From: an uncultured Hyphomicrobiales bacterium | Lineage (GTDB): Bacteria; Pseudomonadota; Alphaproteobacteria; Rhizobiales; Xanthobacteraceae | Reading direction: 5' to 3' | DNA length: 42,117 nt | Assembly (NCBI GenBank): GCA_903929045.1 | Contig: CAIYTE010000122.1 | Location: 1 to 42,117 of the forward strand | Shown here: piece by piece, positions 8,373 to 16,876 of the stretch | How positions within the stretch are numbered: position 1 is the stretch's first letter | Layout of the letters: the number at the start of each line of letters is the position of its first letter | Translations under genes and position numbers: made by a program | The notes under the pieces: model-generated | The model's input: the letters and a program-made list of their open reading frames with translations, nothing else | Database searches by the model: none | Told to the model about the DNA's origin: nothing

Positions 8373-9358
8373 CCAAGCCAAAAGTATTCGTCACCCAGCC
8401 CATCGCCGAAAGCGCGCTGGCGCGGTTGCGCGCCGTCGCCGAGGTCGAGGTCAACACCGACTCCAGCCAGGTGCTGCCCAAGGATAAGCTCATCGCCGGC
8501 GTCAAGCGCGCCGACATTCTGCTCTCGCTGCTGCACGACCGCGTCGACCGCGACGTGCTCACCGCCAATCCGAATCTCAAGGCGGTGTCGGCGATGAACA
8601 TCACGCAGGACCTGATCGATCTGCCGGCGGCGACCGAACTTGGCATTCCCGTGACCAACATTACGGCGATGGTGACCGATGCGACGGCGGACATCGCCTT
8701 TGGCTTGCTGCTGTCTGTGGCGCGCAACATCGTGCTGGGTGACAAGTTGTTCCGGCAGGGCGTCTATCCGGGCTCGCAGTCGAACCATCTCGCCGGTTAT
8801 GCCGTCAGCGGCAAGACACTCGGTCTGGTCGGCTTCGGGCGCATCGGCCAGGCGGTCGGCCGTCGCGGCCGTGGCTTCGGCATGAAGATCGTCTATTGCG
8901 ATCCGCACCGGCAGTTGCCGGAGGTCGAGGCGCAGTTCGACGCGACCTATTTGTCGTTCGACGACGTGCTGAAAACGGCGGACTTTGTTTCGCTGCATCC
9001 GCAATTGTCGCCCGCGACACGCCATCTGATGAGCGACAAGCAGTTCGGCCTCATGAAGCCGACGGCCTTCATCGTCAACACGTCGCGCGGTCCGGTGATC
9101 GAAGAGGCCGCGCTGGTGCGCGCGCTGCAAGCGAAGCAGATCGCCGGCGCCGGTCTCGACGTCTATGAAAACGAGCCGCAGGTGTCGCCCGACCTCATCG
9201 CGATGAACAATGTCGTGCTGACGCCGCATCTCGGCAGCGGCGTGCTCGAGCTGCGCGAGGGCATGGCGCATGTCGTCGTCGACAACATCATTGCGCTGAT
9301 CGAGAACAAGCCGCCGGTCAGTTGCCTCAATCCGCAGGTATTGAAGAAGCTTTTTTAA
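8369..9358 (+). CDS. D-isomer-specific 2-hydroxyacid dehydrogenase, NAD-binding
   Basis: Dehydrogenase of 329 residues that interconverts a 2-oxoacid and its D-2-hydroxyacid. The NAD motif is GLVGFGRIGQAVGRRGRGFG near residue 152. The catalytic arginine lies in NTSRGPVIEEAAL, the glutamate in LDVYENEPQ and the histidine in LTPHLGSG, so the active set is complete. The frame is open upstream, but the ATG at 8369 gives a four-base ATGA overlap with the monooxygenase gene and starts right before the first strand (KVFVTQPI). The pair suggests that the oxygenase product is processed to or from a 2-oxoacid (inference). Glyoxylate/hydroxypyruvate reductase is a close alternative name. Confidence 0.88.
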   Translation: MTKPKVFVTQPIAESALARLRAVAEVEVNTDSSQVLPKDKLIAGVKRADILLSLLHDRVDRDVLTANPNLKAVSAMNITQDLIDLPAATELGIPVTNITAMVTDATADIAFGLLLSVARNIVLGDKLFRQGVYPGSQSNHLAGYAVSGKTLGLVGFGRIGQAVGRRGRGFGMKIVYCDPHRQLPEVEAQFDATYLSFDDVLKTADFVSLHPQLSPATRHLMSDKQFGLMKPTAFIVNTSRGPVIEEAALVRALQAKQIAGAGLDVYENEPQVSPDLIAMNNVVLTPHLGSGVLELREGMAHVVVDNIIALIENKPPVSCLNPQVLKKLF

Positions 9359-9363
9359 CCCAG

Positions 9364-9440
9364 GTCATCCCGCGAAAGCGGGGATCCAGTTCTTGCTTGT
9401 TTCTTTGCGGCTCTGGGTCCCAGCCTTCGCGGGGACGACA
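9364..9440. repeat. REPIN-like repeat at a convergent junction
   Basis: Two facing REP units: one built on CCCGCGAAAGCGGGG followed by ATCCAG, the other on CTGGGTCCCAGCCTTCGCGGGGACGAC. It occupies nearly the whole gap between the converging 2-hydroxyacid dehydrogenase and lipocalin-like genes. It is the same family as 12121-12216, 30489-30571 and 31028-31093. Confidence 0.8.
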
Positions 9441-9447
9441 AGCGGGG

Positions 9448-9927
9448 TTACGATCGGTCGCGCGCCCAAGTGACGATGACCTTCACCGTCTTGTTGTCGA
9501 CATTGGGGTGCGGCATCGGCGGGCTTTCGATGTTGAGCACGTCGTCGCCTTCAAAGCGCAGGAAACGGACTTGCTCGCCGCCGACCCAGGCCTCGTTCCA
9601 GGCAACCTCGACCTTGGTGATGACCTTGTTGCCTTCGACGCGGTAGCGGCCGCTATAGGCGATCATCGAGCGCAGCGCCTTGGCGCGGTCCTCGTCGGTC
9701 TTCGGCACCGGACGGCCGTTCGCGGTCACCAATGCGACCCAGCGGCCCTCGGGCGTTGCGATCTGGTAGCCGCGCGGATTGTCGCCGAGCACCGGCGTGC
9801 GCTCCTTGGTCTGCGCATCCTCATAGGTGACGGCGACCAGCTTCCAGGTTCCGATAATGCGGTCCTTGTCGTCGGCGTGTGCCGGCAAGCTCAGTAGCAA
9901 CAAGGAAAGAAACAGAAGCGCGCGCAT
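9448..9927 (-). CDS. Exported lipocalin-like domain protein
   Basis: Protein of 159 residues with a clear signal peptide, MRALLFLSLLLLSLPAHA, cut before DDKDR, so it is probably periplasmic. The mature part begins DRIIGTWKLVAVTYEDAQTK and continues with PRGYQIATPEGRWVALVTANGRP and YSGRYRVEGNKVITKVE. This is the pattern of the lipocalin-like domain found in many short bacterial proteins next to catabolic enzymes. Ligand and role are unknown; a small barrel binding a hydrophobic compound is the usual guess. A GGAGGAC site precedes the ATG. It is on the same strand as the SDR gene upstream, 43 bp apart, and may be cotranscribed with it. Confidence 0.8.
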   Translation of the reverse strand: MRALLFLSLLLLSLPAHADDKDRIIGTWKLVAVTYEDAQTKERTPVLGDNPRGYQIATPEGRWVALVTANGRPVPKTDEDRAKALRSMIAYSGRYRVEGNKVITKVEVAWNEAWVGGEQVRFLRFEGDDVLNIESPPMPHPNVDNKTVKVIVTWARDRS

Positions 9928-9970
9928 GAAGTCCTCCCGGTCGGTTTTGCCGGCGAGTCTGCCAGAAGGA

Positions 9971-10738
9971 TTATTCCGCCGTCCAGCCGCCGTCGAGCAC
10001 GAGCGCCGAGCCTGTCATCAGCGACGAGGCATCTGAGGCGAGGAAGACGATGGCGCCGGTCAACTCCTCGAGCTGGCCGAGGCGGCCGAGCTTGATCTTG
10101 GACAGGACCTCGTCGCGGAACGCCTTGTTCTCGAAGAACGGCCTAGTCATCGGTGTTTCGAGAAACGTCGGCCCCAACGAATTGACGCGGATCTTGTGCG
10201 GCGCGAGCTCCACCGCCATCGCCTTGGTGAAACCTTCCATGGCGTGCTTCGACGCGCAGTAGACCGTGCGCCGCGCCGCGCCGACATGGCCCATTTGCGA
10301 CGAGATGTTGATGATGGAGCCGGGCTGCTGTTCGTCGAGCAGGCGCTTGGCCACCGTCTGCGCCATGAAGAAGGCGGCGCGGACGTTCAGCCCCATGATG
10401 GCGTCGAAGTCGTCGACCGTGACATCGGGCAGCATCTTCGGCCGGTTCATGCCGGCGTTGTTGACGAGCACATGATAGGGCGCGCGCGCCGCCAATGCCC
10501 TCCGGACGCCGTCGATGTCGGTGACGTCCAGCGCCAGCGCGTCGGCCTGCTGGCCGCGGGCGCGTATAGCCGCCGCGGCTTCTTCGACTTCCGACGCGGT
10601 GCGGGCGGCGAGCGTCACATGCGCGCCGGCCTCCGCCAACGCCGCCGCGGCCGTCAGGCCGATGCCGCGGCCCGCGCCGGTGACGAGCGCGCGCCGGCCG
10701 TCGAGACGGAACGACGAGGTGGGTGTGAGTTCAACCAT
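9971..10738 (-). CDS. SDR family NAD(P)-dependent oxidoreductase
   Basis: Classical short-chain dehydrogenase of 255 residues. The cofactor motif is ALVTGAGRGIGLTAAAALAEAG (about 15-36), VNNAGMN is near 90, the serine lies in INISSQMGHVG, the catalytic pair is YCASKHA near 155, and the C-terminus is GSALVLDGGWTAE. All active residues are present. It lies 51 bp downstream of the histidinol-dehydrogenase-like gene on the same strand, so they probably form an operon. An SDR beside a HisD-family enzyme resembles HpsO-HpsN, which oxidise 2,3-dihydroxypropanesulfonate; this is only a suggestion, and no sulfolactate lyase is seen. Confidence 0.88.
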   Translation of the reverse strand: MVELTPTSSFRLDGRRALVTGAGRGIGLTAAAALAEAGAHVTLAARTASEVEEAAAAIRARGQQADALALDVTDIDGVRRALAARAPYHVLVNNAGMNRPKMLPDVTVDDFDAIMGLNVRAAFFMAQTVAKRLLDEQQPGSIINISSQMGHVGAARRTVYCASKHAMEGFTKAMAVELAPHKIRVNSLGPTFLETPMTRPFFENKAFRDEVLSKIKLGRLGQLEELTGAIVFLASDASSLMTGSALVLDGGWTAE

Positions 10739-10760
10739 CGAATGGCCGCTCTCTTTCTTA

Positions 10761-10775
10761 CCCTCCCTTGGAGGG
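10761..10775. repeat. Short GC-rich hairpin of a second repeat type
   Basis: CCCTCC-CTT-GGAGGG dyad in the 51-base gap between the HisD-like and SDR genes. A similar TCCCCT-CC-AGGGGA element lies at 29361-29374 before another gene. It is too short to act as an obvious terminator and more likely belongs to a dispersed small palindrome family. Confidence 0.45.
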
Positions 10776-10789
10776 GGAGGTGAATAAAA

Positions 10790-12097
10790 TTACTCTGCAG
10801 CCTGCGCGTAGGGCACGTTGCGGCGGCCGTAGCGGCGGACGCGGACATTGGCCTGTTCGGCGTGGCCGGCGAAGCCCTCGAGGATGCACAGCCGCGAGCA
10901 ATATTCGCCGATCATGGCGCTGGCTTCGTCGGTGAGCACCTTCTGATAGGTGCAGGTCTTGAGGAACTTGCCGACCCACAGGCCGCCGGTGAAGCGCGCG
11001 TTCTTCTTGGTCGGCAGCGTGTGGTTGGTGCCGATCACCTTGTCGCCATAGGCGACGTTGGTGCGCGGCCCGAGGAACAGCGCGCCGAAATTGCGCATGT
11101 TGTTGAGGAAGTAGTCCGGATCCTTGGTCATCACCTGCACATGCTCGGAGGCGATGCGGTCGGCTTCGCTGACCATTTCCTCGTAGCTGTCGCAGACGAT
11201 GACTTCGCCGTAGTCGTTCCACGACGCGCGCGCATTGTCGGCGGTCGGCAGGATGGTGAGCAGGCGCTCGATCTCGCTCATCGTGTCGCGCGCGAGCTTC
11301 TCCGAATTGGTGATCAGCACCGCGGGCGAATTTGGCCCGTGTTCGGCCTGGCCGAGCAAGTCGGTCGCGCAGATTTCGCCGTCGACGGAGTCGTCGGCGA
11401 TGATCAGCGTTTCGGTCGGGCCAGCGAGCAGATCGATGCCTATGCGGCCGAACAACTGCCGCTTGGCCTCGGCGACATAGGAATTGCCCGGGCCGACGAT
11501 CATGTCGACCGGCGCAATAGTCTCGGTGCCGAGCGCCATCGCCGCGACAGCCTGCACACCGCCGAGCACGTAGATTTCATCGGCGCCGCCGAAATGCATA
11601 GCGGCGACGATGGCCGGGTGCGGCCCGCCCTTGAACGGCGGCGCGCAGGCGATGATACGCTTCACGCCCGCGACCTTGGCAGTGACGACCGACATGTGCG
11701 CCGAGGCGACCATCGGATAACGGCCGCCGGGCACATAGCAGCCGATCGACGACACCGGCACATGCTTGTGGCCAAGCACGACGCCGGGGAGGGTCTCGAC
11801 CTCGATGTCCTTCATGCTCTCGCGCTGCTTCTGCGCGAAGTTGCGCACCTGCGCCTGCGCGAACTTGATGTCTTCGAGGTCGCGCTTCGGCACTTGGGCG
11901 ATGGCTGCGTCGATTTCGGCCGGTGTCAGGCGGAAGCTTTTCGGAGCCCAATTGTCGAACTTCTTGGAGAAGTCGGCGACCGCCGCATCCTTGCGCGTTT
12001 CGATGTCGGCGAGGATGCCTTCCACCGTTTCGCGAACCTTGGCGTCGGCGGCCTTGATCTCGCCGGCATCCATTCCGCGCTTGAGAAAGTGGGGCAT
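10790..12097 (-). CDS. Histidinol dehydrogenase-family protein, catabolic paralogue (possibly HpsN-like)
   Basis: Zinc- and NAD-dependent dehydrogenase of 435 residues. The zinc ligands and catalytic residues of HisD can be recognised: QAEHGP (Gln and His ligands), SEHVQVMT (Glu-His catalytic pair), [14 protein letters not shown] (Asp ligand) and [13 protein letters not shown] (His ligand). It is not in a his operon: its partners are an SDR and a lipocalin-like protein. Paralogues in such settings oxidise other alcohols, for example sulfopropanediol (HpsN, of similar length). The start at 12097 has a GGAG site and begins MPHFLKRG; the longer open frame upstream only translates a repeat element. 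A single four-electron oxidation of a diol to an acid is plausible. Confidence 0.85.
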   Translation of the reverse strand: MPHFLKRGMDAGEIKAADAKVRETVEGILADIETRKDAAVADFSKKFDNWAPKSFRLTPAEIDAAIAQVPKRDLEDIKFAQAQVRNFAQKQRESMKDIEVETLPGVVLGHKHVPVSSIGCYVPGGRYPMVASAHMSVVTAKVAGVKRIIACAPPFKGGPHPAIVAAMHFGGADEIYVLGGVQAVAAMALGTETIAPVDMIVGPGNSYVAEAKRQLFGRIGIDLLAGPTETLIIADDSVDGEICATDLLGQAEHGPNSPAVLITNSEKLARDTMSEIERLLTILPTADNARASWNDYGEVIVCDSYEEMVSEADRIASEHVQVMTKDPDYFLNNMRNFGALFLGPRTNVAYGDKVIGTNHTLPTKKNARFTGGLWVGKFLKTCTYQKVLTDEASAMIGEYCSRLCILEGFAGHAEQANVRVRRYGRRNVPYAQAAE

Positions 12098-12120
12098 GAG
12101 CGTTTCTCCATTCACACGAC

Positions 12121-12216
12121 TGTCGTCCCCGCGAAAGCGGGGACCCAGCACTTATTGAGTTTCGAGTTTAACGTAATTTTCAATTGCTGGATGCCCCGCC
12201 TTCGCGGGGCATGACA
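12121..12216. repeat. REPIN-like repeat, full-length copy
   Basis: The best copy of the family. It has ends TGTCGTC and CATGACA. The left hairpin is CCCCGCGAAAGCGGGG followed by ACCCAGCA. A spacer of about 37 bases, partly AT-rich, follows, then TGCTGGATGCCCCGCCTTCGCGGGGC. The two halves are inverted copies, as in REPINs. It lies in the gap between the cyclase and HisD-like genes. Confidence 0.85.
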
Positions 12217-12229
12217 GCGAATTTGCCGC

Positions 12230-12267
12230 GCGTTATCCCGGATCTGCTTGTCCGTCCGGGATAACGC
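12230..12267 (-). terminator. Hairpin downstream of the cyclase gene, possible terminator
   Basis: Perfect 13-bp stem, GCGTTATCCCGGA with its exact complement, around a 12-base loop. It starts 8 bases after the cyclase stop on the minus strand. No T-tract follows, so it may act as an RNA-stabilising 3' hairpin or a weak terminator instead of a classical one. Confidence 0.55.
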
Positions 12268-12275
12268 CTACGGCA

Positions 12276-13229
12276 TCACTTGATCGCTTGCGGATTGATC
12301 GGCGAACCGGTGGCGCCGGTGATGATTAGCGGCGGGCCGCAGAAGAAGAACTCGTAGATGCCGTCTTCGTCGCAGTCCTCGGCGAGTTCCTTGAGATTGA
12401 AGATTTCGCCCATGCACAGGCCCATGGCCGGGATGACGACCCAGTGCCACGGCTGGTTGGCTTCGGTGGTCTCGTTGGGACGCACTTCGCAGCCCCAGGT
12501 GTCCATGCAAAGCGCGGCGATTTCCTTTTCCTGCGCCCAGTAGCAGTTCTCGAACTTGACGCCCGGCGCGTCGCCGCCGGCATAGCCGCCCCAGTCCTTC
12601 TCGGCGCGGCAACGCTCCATCTGGCCGGTGCGGACGTGAACGAAGTCGCCGCGGCCAATGGTCACGTTCTGGTGCTTGGCGCACTTGTCGAGCTCTTCAT
12701 TGGAGATGCTCTCGCCATCCTTGAGCCATTGCACGCCGCGGAAGCGGGCGATGTCGAGCAGCACGCCGCGGCCGACCATCTTGTTCTTGGAGTGCTCGAT
12801 GCCGAGCACCGAGAGGCCGCGCGAGTCGATAAGCTTGGCGTCGTAGCCGTTATACGCCTTGTCCTCGTAGAACAGGTGGCCGAGCGCGTCCCAGTGGGTG
12901 GCGCCCTGCACGCACAACATCAGCGTGTCGTCGGCATAGCGGATCTTGTTCCAGTCCTGCTGGCCGGCGACGGCGTCGGTGCCGGTGGCGAGCATCTGGT
13001 GGATCGGGTTGAAGCGGCCGCCGAACAGGCCGTTCTGCGGGCCGTCGCGGTCGAGCGGAATGCCGAGCGCGAAGACCTTGCCGGTCTTGATCAGGCTCGC
13101 GGCCTTGACGATGTCCTCGGGCGTGACGTGGTTGAGGGTGCCGATCTGGTCTTCCTTGCCCCAGCGGCCCCAGTTCGACAGTTTTTTCGACGCTTCGGCG
13201 ATGGCTTCCTTGCCGACCTTGATGTTCAT
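12276..13229 (-). CDS. Cyclase-family metal-dependent hydrolase (kynurenine formamidase fold)
   Basis: Cytoplasmic hydrolase of 317 residues. The metal-binding motif of the family, HxGTHxDxxxH, appears as QGATHWDALGHLFYE near residue 105, with the first histidine replaced by glutamine. The N-terminus NWGRWGKEDQIGTLNHVTPEDIVKAASLIK is typical of the longer branch of the family, which is widespread but poorly characterised. Relatives hydrolyse N-formylkynurenine, isatin or cyclic amides and esters. There is no signal peptide. It stands alone on the minus strand, with a hairpin and a REPIN-like repeat downstream. Its substrate cannot be read from context, though hydrolytic ring opening would suit the surrounding oxidoreductases (inference). 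Confidence 0.85.
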   Translation of the reverse strand: MNIKVGKEAIAEASKKLSNWGRWGKEDQIGTLNHVTPEDIVKAASLIKTGKVFALGIPLDRDGPQNGLFGGRFNPIHQMLATGTDAVAGQQDWNKIRYADDTLMLCVQGATHWDALGHLFYEDKAYNGYDAKLIDSRGLSVLGIEHSKNKMVGRGVLLDIARFRGVQWLKDGESISNEELDKCAKHQNVTIGRGDFVHVRTGQMERCRAEKDWGGYAGGDAPGVKFENCYWAQEKEIAALCMDTWGCEVRPNETTEANQPWHWVVIPAMGLCMGEIFNLKELAEDCDEDGIYEFFFCGPPLIITGATGSPINPQAIK

Positions 13230-13383
13230 GAAGGCGTTTCCTTGGTTGGCTAGCTTTTGGGCTAGATTCTGGGTTTCTTGCAGCGCCGGAGCTGATCTGG
13301 CCGCACCTGCCGCAATATTGGCTGGCCGGCGGTGTTACATCAAGCGGGGCGTTCGCCAATTCCGTCACAGGACCGATTTCACC

Positions 13384-13998
13384 ATGCACAAAACGATTGT
13401 AGCTGTAGCCTTGTTCGCGTCGCTGTTCTTGCCGGCCCACGCCGCCCCGATTACCGACGAATGGGCAAACGTGAAGGCACCGGCGGCACCCGAACTCAAA
13501 TCCGTCACCGTCGATCCGAAAACGACCGCTCTGCTGATGCTGGACTTCATGCCGGCCAATTGCGGCAAGAACGAACGCTGCCTCGCCACGCTGCCGGCGA
13601 TGAAGAAACTCCTGGAGCGCGCCCGTGCGGCGAAGATGCCGGTGGTCTACACTGTGATTGCCAACACGACGGCGGCCGATGTGCTCAAGGACGTAGCCCC
13701 GCTGGCGGATGAGCCCAGCGTCCGTTCCGGCCCGGACAAGTTCGTCAACACCGATCTGGAAAAGATCCTCAAGGACAAGGGCATCACCACGGTCATCACC
13801 GTCGGCACGGCCGCCAACGGCGCCGTGCTGTTCACGGCCGCAGCCGCCGCGTTTCGCGGCATGAATGTCGTCGTGCCGGTCGATGGCATGTCGGCGATCA
13901 ATCCGTATTCGGAACTGTCGACCGTGTTCACCTTCACCGCGGCGCCTCAGGTTTCGGTGAAATCCACGCTCACCAAGAGCGACATGATCAAGTTCTAG
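13384..13998 (+). CDS. Exported isochorismatase-fold protein lacking the catalytic cysteine
   Basis: Protein of 204 residues with a signal peptide, MHKTIVAVALFASLFLPAHA, unusual for this mainly cytoplasmic family. The fold is recognisable: LLMLDFMPANC near residue 55 supplies the family aspartate, and GPDKFVNTDLEKILKDKGITTVITVGTAANGAVLFTA follows near 115-150. In cysteine hydrolases the last block reads like GVATNxCVexTA; here alanine stands at the cysteine position. True isochorismatases also lack this cysteine, so activity of another type, or none, is possible. The longer upstream open frame is not coding. Its TAG shares the palindrome CTAG with the stop of the convergent molybdenum hydroxylase gene. 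Confidence 0.8.
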   Translation: MHKTIVAVALFASLFLPAHAAPITDEWANVKAPAAPELKSVTVDPKTTALLMLDFMPANCGKNERCLATLPAMKKLLERARAAKMPVVYTVIANTTAADVLKDVAPLADEPSVRSGPDKFVNTDLEKILKDKGITTVITVGTAANGAVLFTAAAAAFRGMNVVVPVDGMSAINPYSELSTVFTFTAAPQVSVKSTLTKSDMIKF

Positions 13999-16391
13999 AT
14001 CTTACCCAGCGCCCGTAAGATCTTGTCGGGCGTGAATGGCATGTCGGTCAGCGGCGTTGCGCCGAGCGGGCGCAGCGCATCGTTGATGGCATTCATGATG
14101 CAGGCGGGCGCCCCGGCGGTGCCCGCTTCGCCCGCGCCCTTGGCGCCGAGTTCTGAATCGGCGGTGGGCGAGACGACGTGGCCGCACTGGATGTCCGGCA
14201 TCTCGACCGCCATCGGCACCAGATAGTCGGCCATGTTGCCGTTGAGCATCTGGCCGCGCTCGTCATAGAGGCATTGCTCGTACAACGCCGCGCCAATGCC
14301 TTGCACCACGCCGCCGCGGATCTGCTCGTTGACGAGCTGCGGATTGATGATGGTGCCGCAATCCTCGACGCACCAATGATCGATCAATTTGACGAAACCG
14401 GTGTCGGTATCGACTTCGAGCCAACTCGCCTGGATGCCGTTGGTGAAGGCGAAGGGCCAGGCACGCGGGACATAATGACGCGTCGCCATCAACTCGGCCT
14501 GGAAGCCGGGCGGCAGCGTGTCGGGCCGGAAGTAGGCGACCCGCGCCAATTCGGCCAGCGTCAGCCGTTCGGTGCCGGACTCCTTGTCGACAACGACGCT
14601 GTTGCGGATGTCGAGATCGTCGGGTTTGGCCTGCAGCATGGCGCCGGCGACCGCGAGCACATTGCCGCGTAACGCCTTGCCGGCCTGCCAGGCCGCTTCG
14701 CCGCCGATGCCGGCGGCGCGGGAGGCCCACGTGCCACCGCCATAGGGTACATTATCGGTATCACCGGTAACAATTCGCACCTTGTCCATCGGCACGCCGA
14801 AGGACGAGGCGACGCACTGGGCCAGCACAGCCTCCGCGCCCTGGCCCTGTTCGGTGACGCCGGAGTGCAGGGTGATGGCGCCTTGCGAGTCGAGTTTCAC
14901 GGTCGCGCCGTCCTGCGAGGTGATGCGCGCACCGCCGACGCCGTAGAAGGCCGCTGATGGATTGGTGACTTCGATGAAGGACGCAAAGCCGATGCCGCGA
15001 TAGATGCCTTTGCTGCGCAGCTTCTTCTGCTCCGCGCGCAGACCGGCATAGTTCATCATGGTGTCAAGCTGGCCGAGCGCTTCATGGTGCGACAGCTTTT
15101 CCAGCTTCAGGCCGGAAGCCGACTGAGCCGGATAGGCATCGTCGGCGATCATGTTGCGGCGGCGGATTTCCAGCGGGTCCATGCCGATCTTGGCGGCGGC
15201 GAGTTCGACCAGCCCTTCGGTTACCGCGACGGCAATCGGATGGCCGACCGCGCGGTACTGGCACATCACGTTCTTGTTCTGGAACACGACGCGCGCCTGC
15301 GCGCGATAGTTCGGGCAGTTGTAGGGGCCGCCGGTCAGGTTGACGACCTGGTTGGCCTCGATGCCGCTGGTGCGTGGATAGACGGAGTAGGGGCCGATGC
15401 CGGTGAGATCGTCGATCTCGAATGCCGTGATGGTGCCGTCTTTCTTGACGCCAATCTTGGCGTGGATGCGGTGATCGCGGGCGTGAATGTCGGTGACGAA
15501 GCTCTCGATGCGGTCGGCGACGAATTTCACCGGACGTTTGAGCATCTTTGACAGCGCCACCGTCGCCATCTCGTCGGCATAGGTATGCACCTTGATGCCG
15601 AACGAGCCGCCGACATCCTTGGTCAGGATACGGACCTGATCGGTCGTCAGATCGAGATGCTTGGCGAACAGGTCCTGCATCATGTGCGGCGCCTGCGTGC
15701 CTTGATAGACCGTCAGGCGCTGCTCGCCGGCATTCCAGTCGGCGACAATGGCGCGCGGCTCATTCGTGACGCCGGTGTGCCGGCCGGTGCGGAAGGTGGT
15801 CTCGATGACTTCATCGGATTCCGCGAAGGCCTTATCGACGGCGCCGACGTCGAGCTTGCGCTCGAAGCACAGATTGTCGCCGAGCGAGGCGTGGATCACC
15901 GGCGTTCCGGCGTCGAGCGCGGTTTCTGCGTCGGTGACGGCAGGCAACGCCTCGTACGTCACGTCGACCAGTTCGCAGGCGTCTTCGGCTTCGGCGCGGC
16001 TGCGCGCGACGACGGCGCAGACGGCTTCGCCCTGCCAGCAGGCGACCTCGACGGCGATCGGTGATTGCGGTGCGGATTTCAGGCCCTTGAGATGCGTCAG
16101 CACGCCGACCCAGGGCGTCATCACCGTGGCGAGTTCGGCGCCGGTGACGACCGCGACGACGCCGGGCGATTTTTTGGCGGCCTCCGTGGCGATCGACTTG
16201 ATGCGCGCGTGGGCATGGGGTGAGCGTACGAAGGCGACATGCGTCATGCGGGGCAGGGTGACGTCGCTGACATATTGGCCGCGGCCTTGGGTCAGCCGCT
16301 TGATGTTCGGCCGCGGCACCGCGCGGCCGATATAGGAATTCGGCCGGTCGAGAACGGTCAAGACGGGCGGCGAATCGTGGACGATCTTCAT
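13995..16391 (-). CDS. Xanthine dehydrogenase/CO dehydrogenase-family molybdopterin-binding large subunit
   Basis: Catalytic large subunit of 798 residues of a molybdenum hydroxylase, which adds oxygen from water to an aldehyde or N-heterocycle. The N-terminal part (SYIGRAVPRPNIKRLTQGRGQYVSDV) is the a/b hammerhead domain. The Mo-site region contains QYRAVGHPIAVAV near 380, and the catalytic glutamate lies in GAKGAGEAGTAGAP near 755. The loop is not the AYxCSFR of form I CO dehydrogenase, so CO oxidation is unlikely. It is the last gene of a medium-small-large operon, with four-base ATGA overlaps at both internal junctions. No maturation genes of the CoxDEF type are adjacent. Confidence 0.9.
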   Translation of the reverse strand: MKIVHDSPPVLTVLDRPNSYIGRAVPRPNIKRLTQGRGQYVSDVTLPRMTHVAFVRSPHAHARIKSIATEAAKKSPGVVAVVTGAELATVMTPWVGVLTHLKGLKSAPQSPIAVEVACWQGEAVCAVVARSRAEAEDACELVDVTYEALPAVTDAETALDAGTPVIHASLGDNLCFERKLDVGAVDKAFAESDEVIETTFRTGRHTGVTNEPRAIVADWNAGEQRLTVYQGTQAPHMMQDLFAKHLDLTTDQVRILTKDVGGSFGIKVHTYADEMATVALSKMLKRPVKFVADRIESFVTDIHARDHRIHAKIGVKKDGTITAFEIDDLTGIGPYSVYPRTSGIEANQVVNLTGGPYNCPNYRAQARVVFQNKNVMCQYRAVGHPIAVAVTEGLVELAAAKIGMDPLEIRRRNMIADDAYPAQSASGLKLEKLSHHEALGQLDTMMNYAGLRAEQKKLRSKGIYRGIGFASFIEVTNPSAAFYGVGGARITSQDGATVKLDSQGAITLHSGVTEQGQGAEAVLAQCVASSFGVPMDKVRIVTGDTDNVPYGGGTWASRAAGIGGEAAWQAGKALRGNVLAVAGAMLQAKPDDLDIRNSVVVDKESGTERLTLAELARVAYFRPDTLPPGFQAELMATRHYVPRAWPFAFTNGIQASWLEVDTDTGFVKLIDHWCVEDCGTIINPQLVNEQIRGGVVQGIGAALYEQCLYDERGQMLNGNMADYLVPMAVEMPDIQCGHVVSPTADSELGAKGAGEAGTAGAPACIMNAINDALRPLGATPLTDMPFTPDKILRALGKI

Positions 16392-16876
16392 TTGCCCGCT
16401 CCGGCCCGCTGCTGCGCCACCGCTTCGATGGCATCGATGATGGCGTGGTAGCCGGTGCAGCGGCAGTAATTGCCCGAGATGTGCTCGCGGATTTCATCGC
16501 GGCTCGGCACGGTGCCGCTCGCGAGCAATTCCTGTGCGGCGGTGATCATGCCAGGGGTGCAGAAGCCACACTGCAAGGCGTTGCGTTGTTCAAAGGCCGC
16601 TTGCAGGTCGGCGACTTCACCGGAGTCCGAAAGGCCTTCGATTGTTTCGACCGTCGCCCCGTCGCACTGGACGGCCAACATCAGGCAGCCGCGCACGATC
16701 TCGCCGTTGACGCGGACGGTGCAGGCGCCGCAGACGCCGTGCTCGCAACCGACATGGCTGCCGGTAAGGCCGAGATCGTCGCGGAGGAAATCGACCAGTG
16801 TCTTGCGCGGCTCCACGCGCTCGCTGACCTGTTCGCCGTTGACGGTGAAAGTGATGTCGAGATCGAGGTTGCTCAT
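16388..16876 (-). CDS. (2Fe-2S)-binding small subunit of the molybdenum hydroxylase
   Basis: Electron-transfer subunit of 162 residues with two [2Fe-2S] centres. The plant-ferredoxin-like cluster uses C44, C49, C52 and C64 (CEHGVCGACTVRVNGEIVRGC). The second, in the helical C-terminal domain, uses C103, C106, C138 and C140 (QCGFCTPGM and NYCRCTGYH). All eight ligands are present and the length is normal. It passes electrons from the Mo centre to FAD in the medium subunit. It overlaps both neighbours by ATGA, so translation of the three subunits is coupled, as usual for this complex. Confidence 0.93.
   Translation of the reverse strand: MSNLDLDITFTVNGEQVSERVEPRKTLVDFLRDDLGLTGSHVGCEHGVCGACTVRVNGEIVRGCLMLAVQCDGATVETIEGLSDSGEVADLQAAFEQRNALQCGFCTPGMITAAQELLASGTVPSRDEIREHISGNYCRCTGYHAIIDAIEAVAQQRAGAGK

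Noticed and set aside
7215-8381. 388-codon open frame on the minus strand opposite the luciferase-like gene
   Set aside because: Antisense shadow: the plus-strand frame has clear flavin monooxygenase motifs and a coupled downstream gene.
12098-12151. N-terminal extension of the HisD-like protein
   Set aside because: The added residues translate part of a REPIN-like repeat; the ATG at 12097 has a proper ribosome site.
10862-12214. 450-codon open frame on the plus strand opposite the HisD-like gene
   Set aside because: It is antisense to a gene with intact zinc and catalytic motifs; its translation is rich in Arg, His, Asp and Gly without any family pattern, as expected for the shadow of a high-GC gene.
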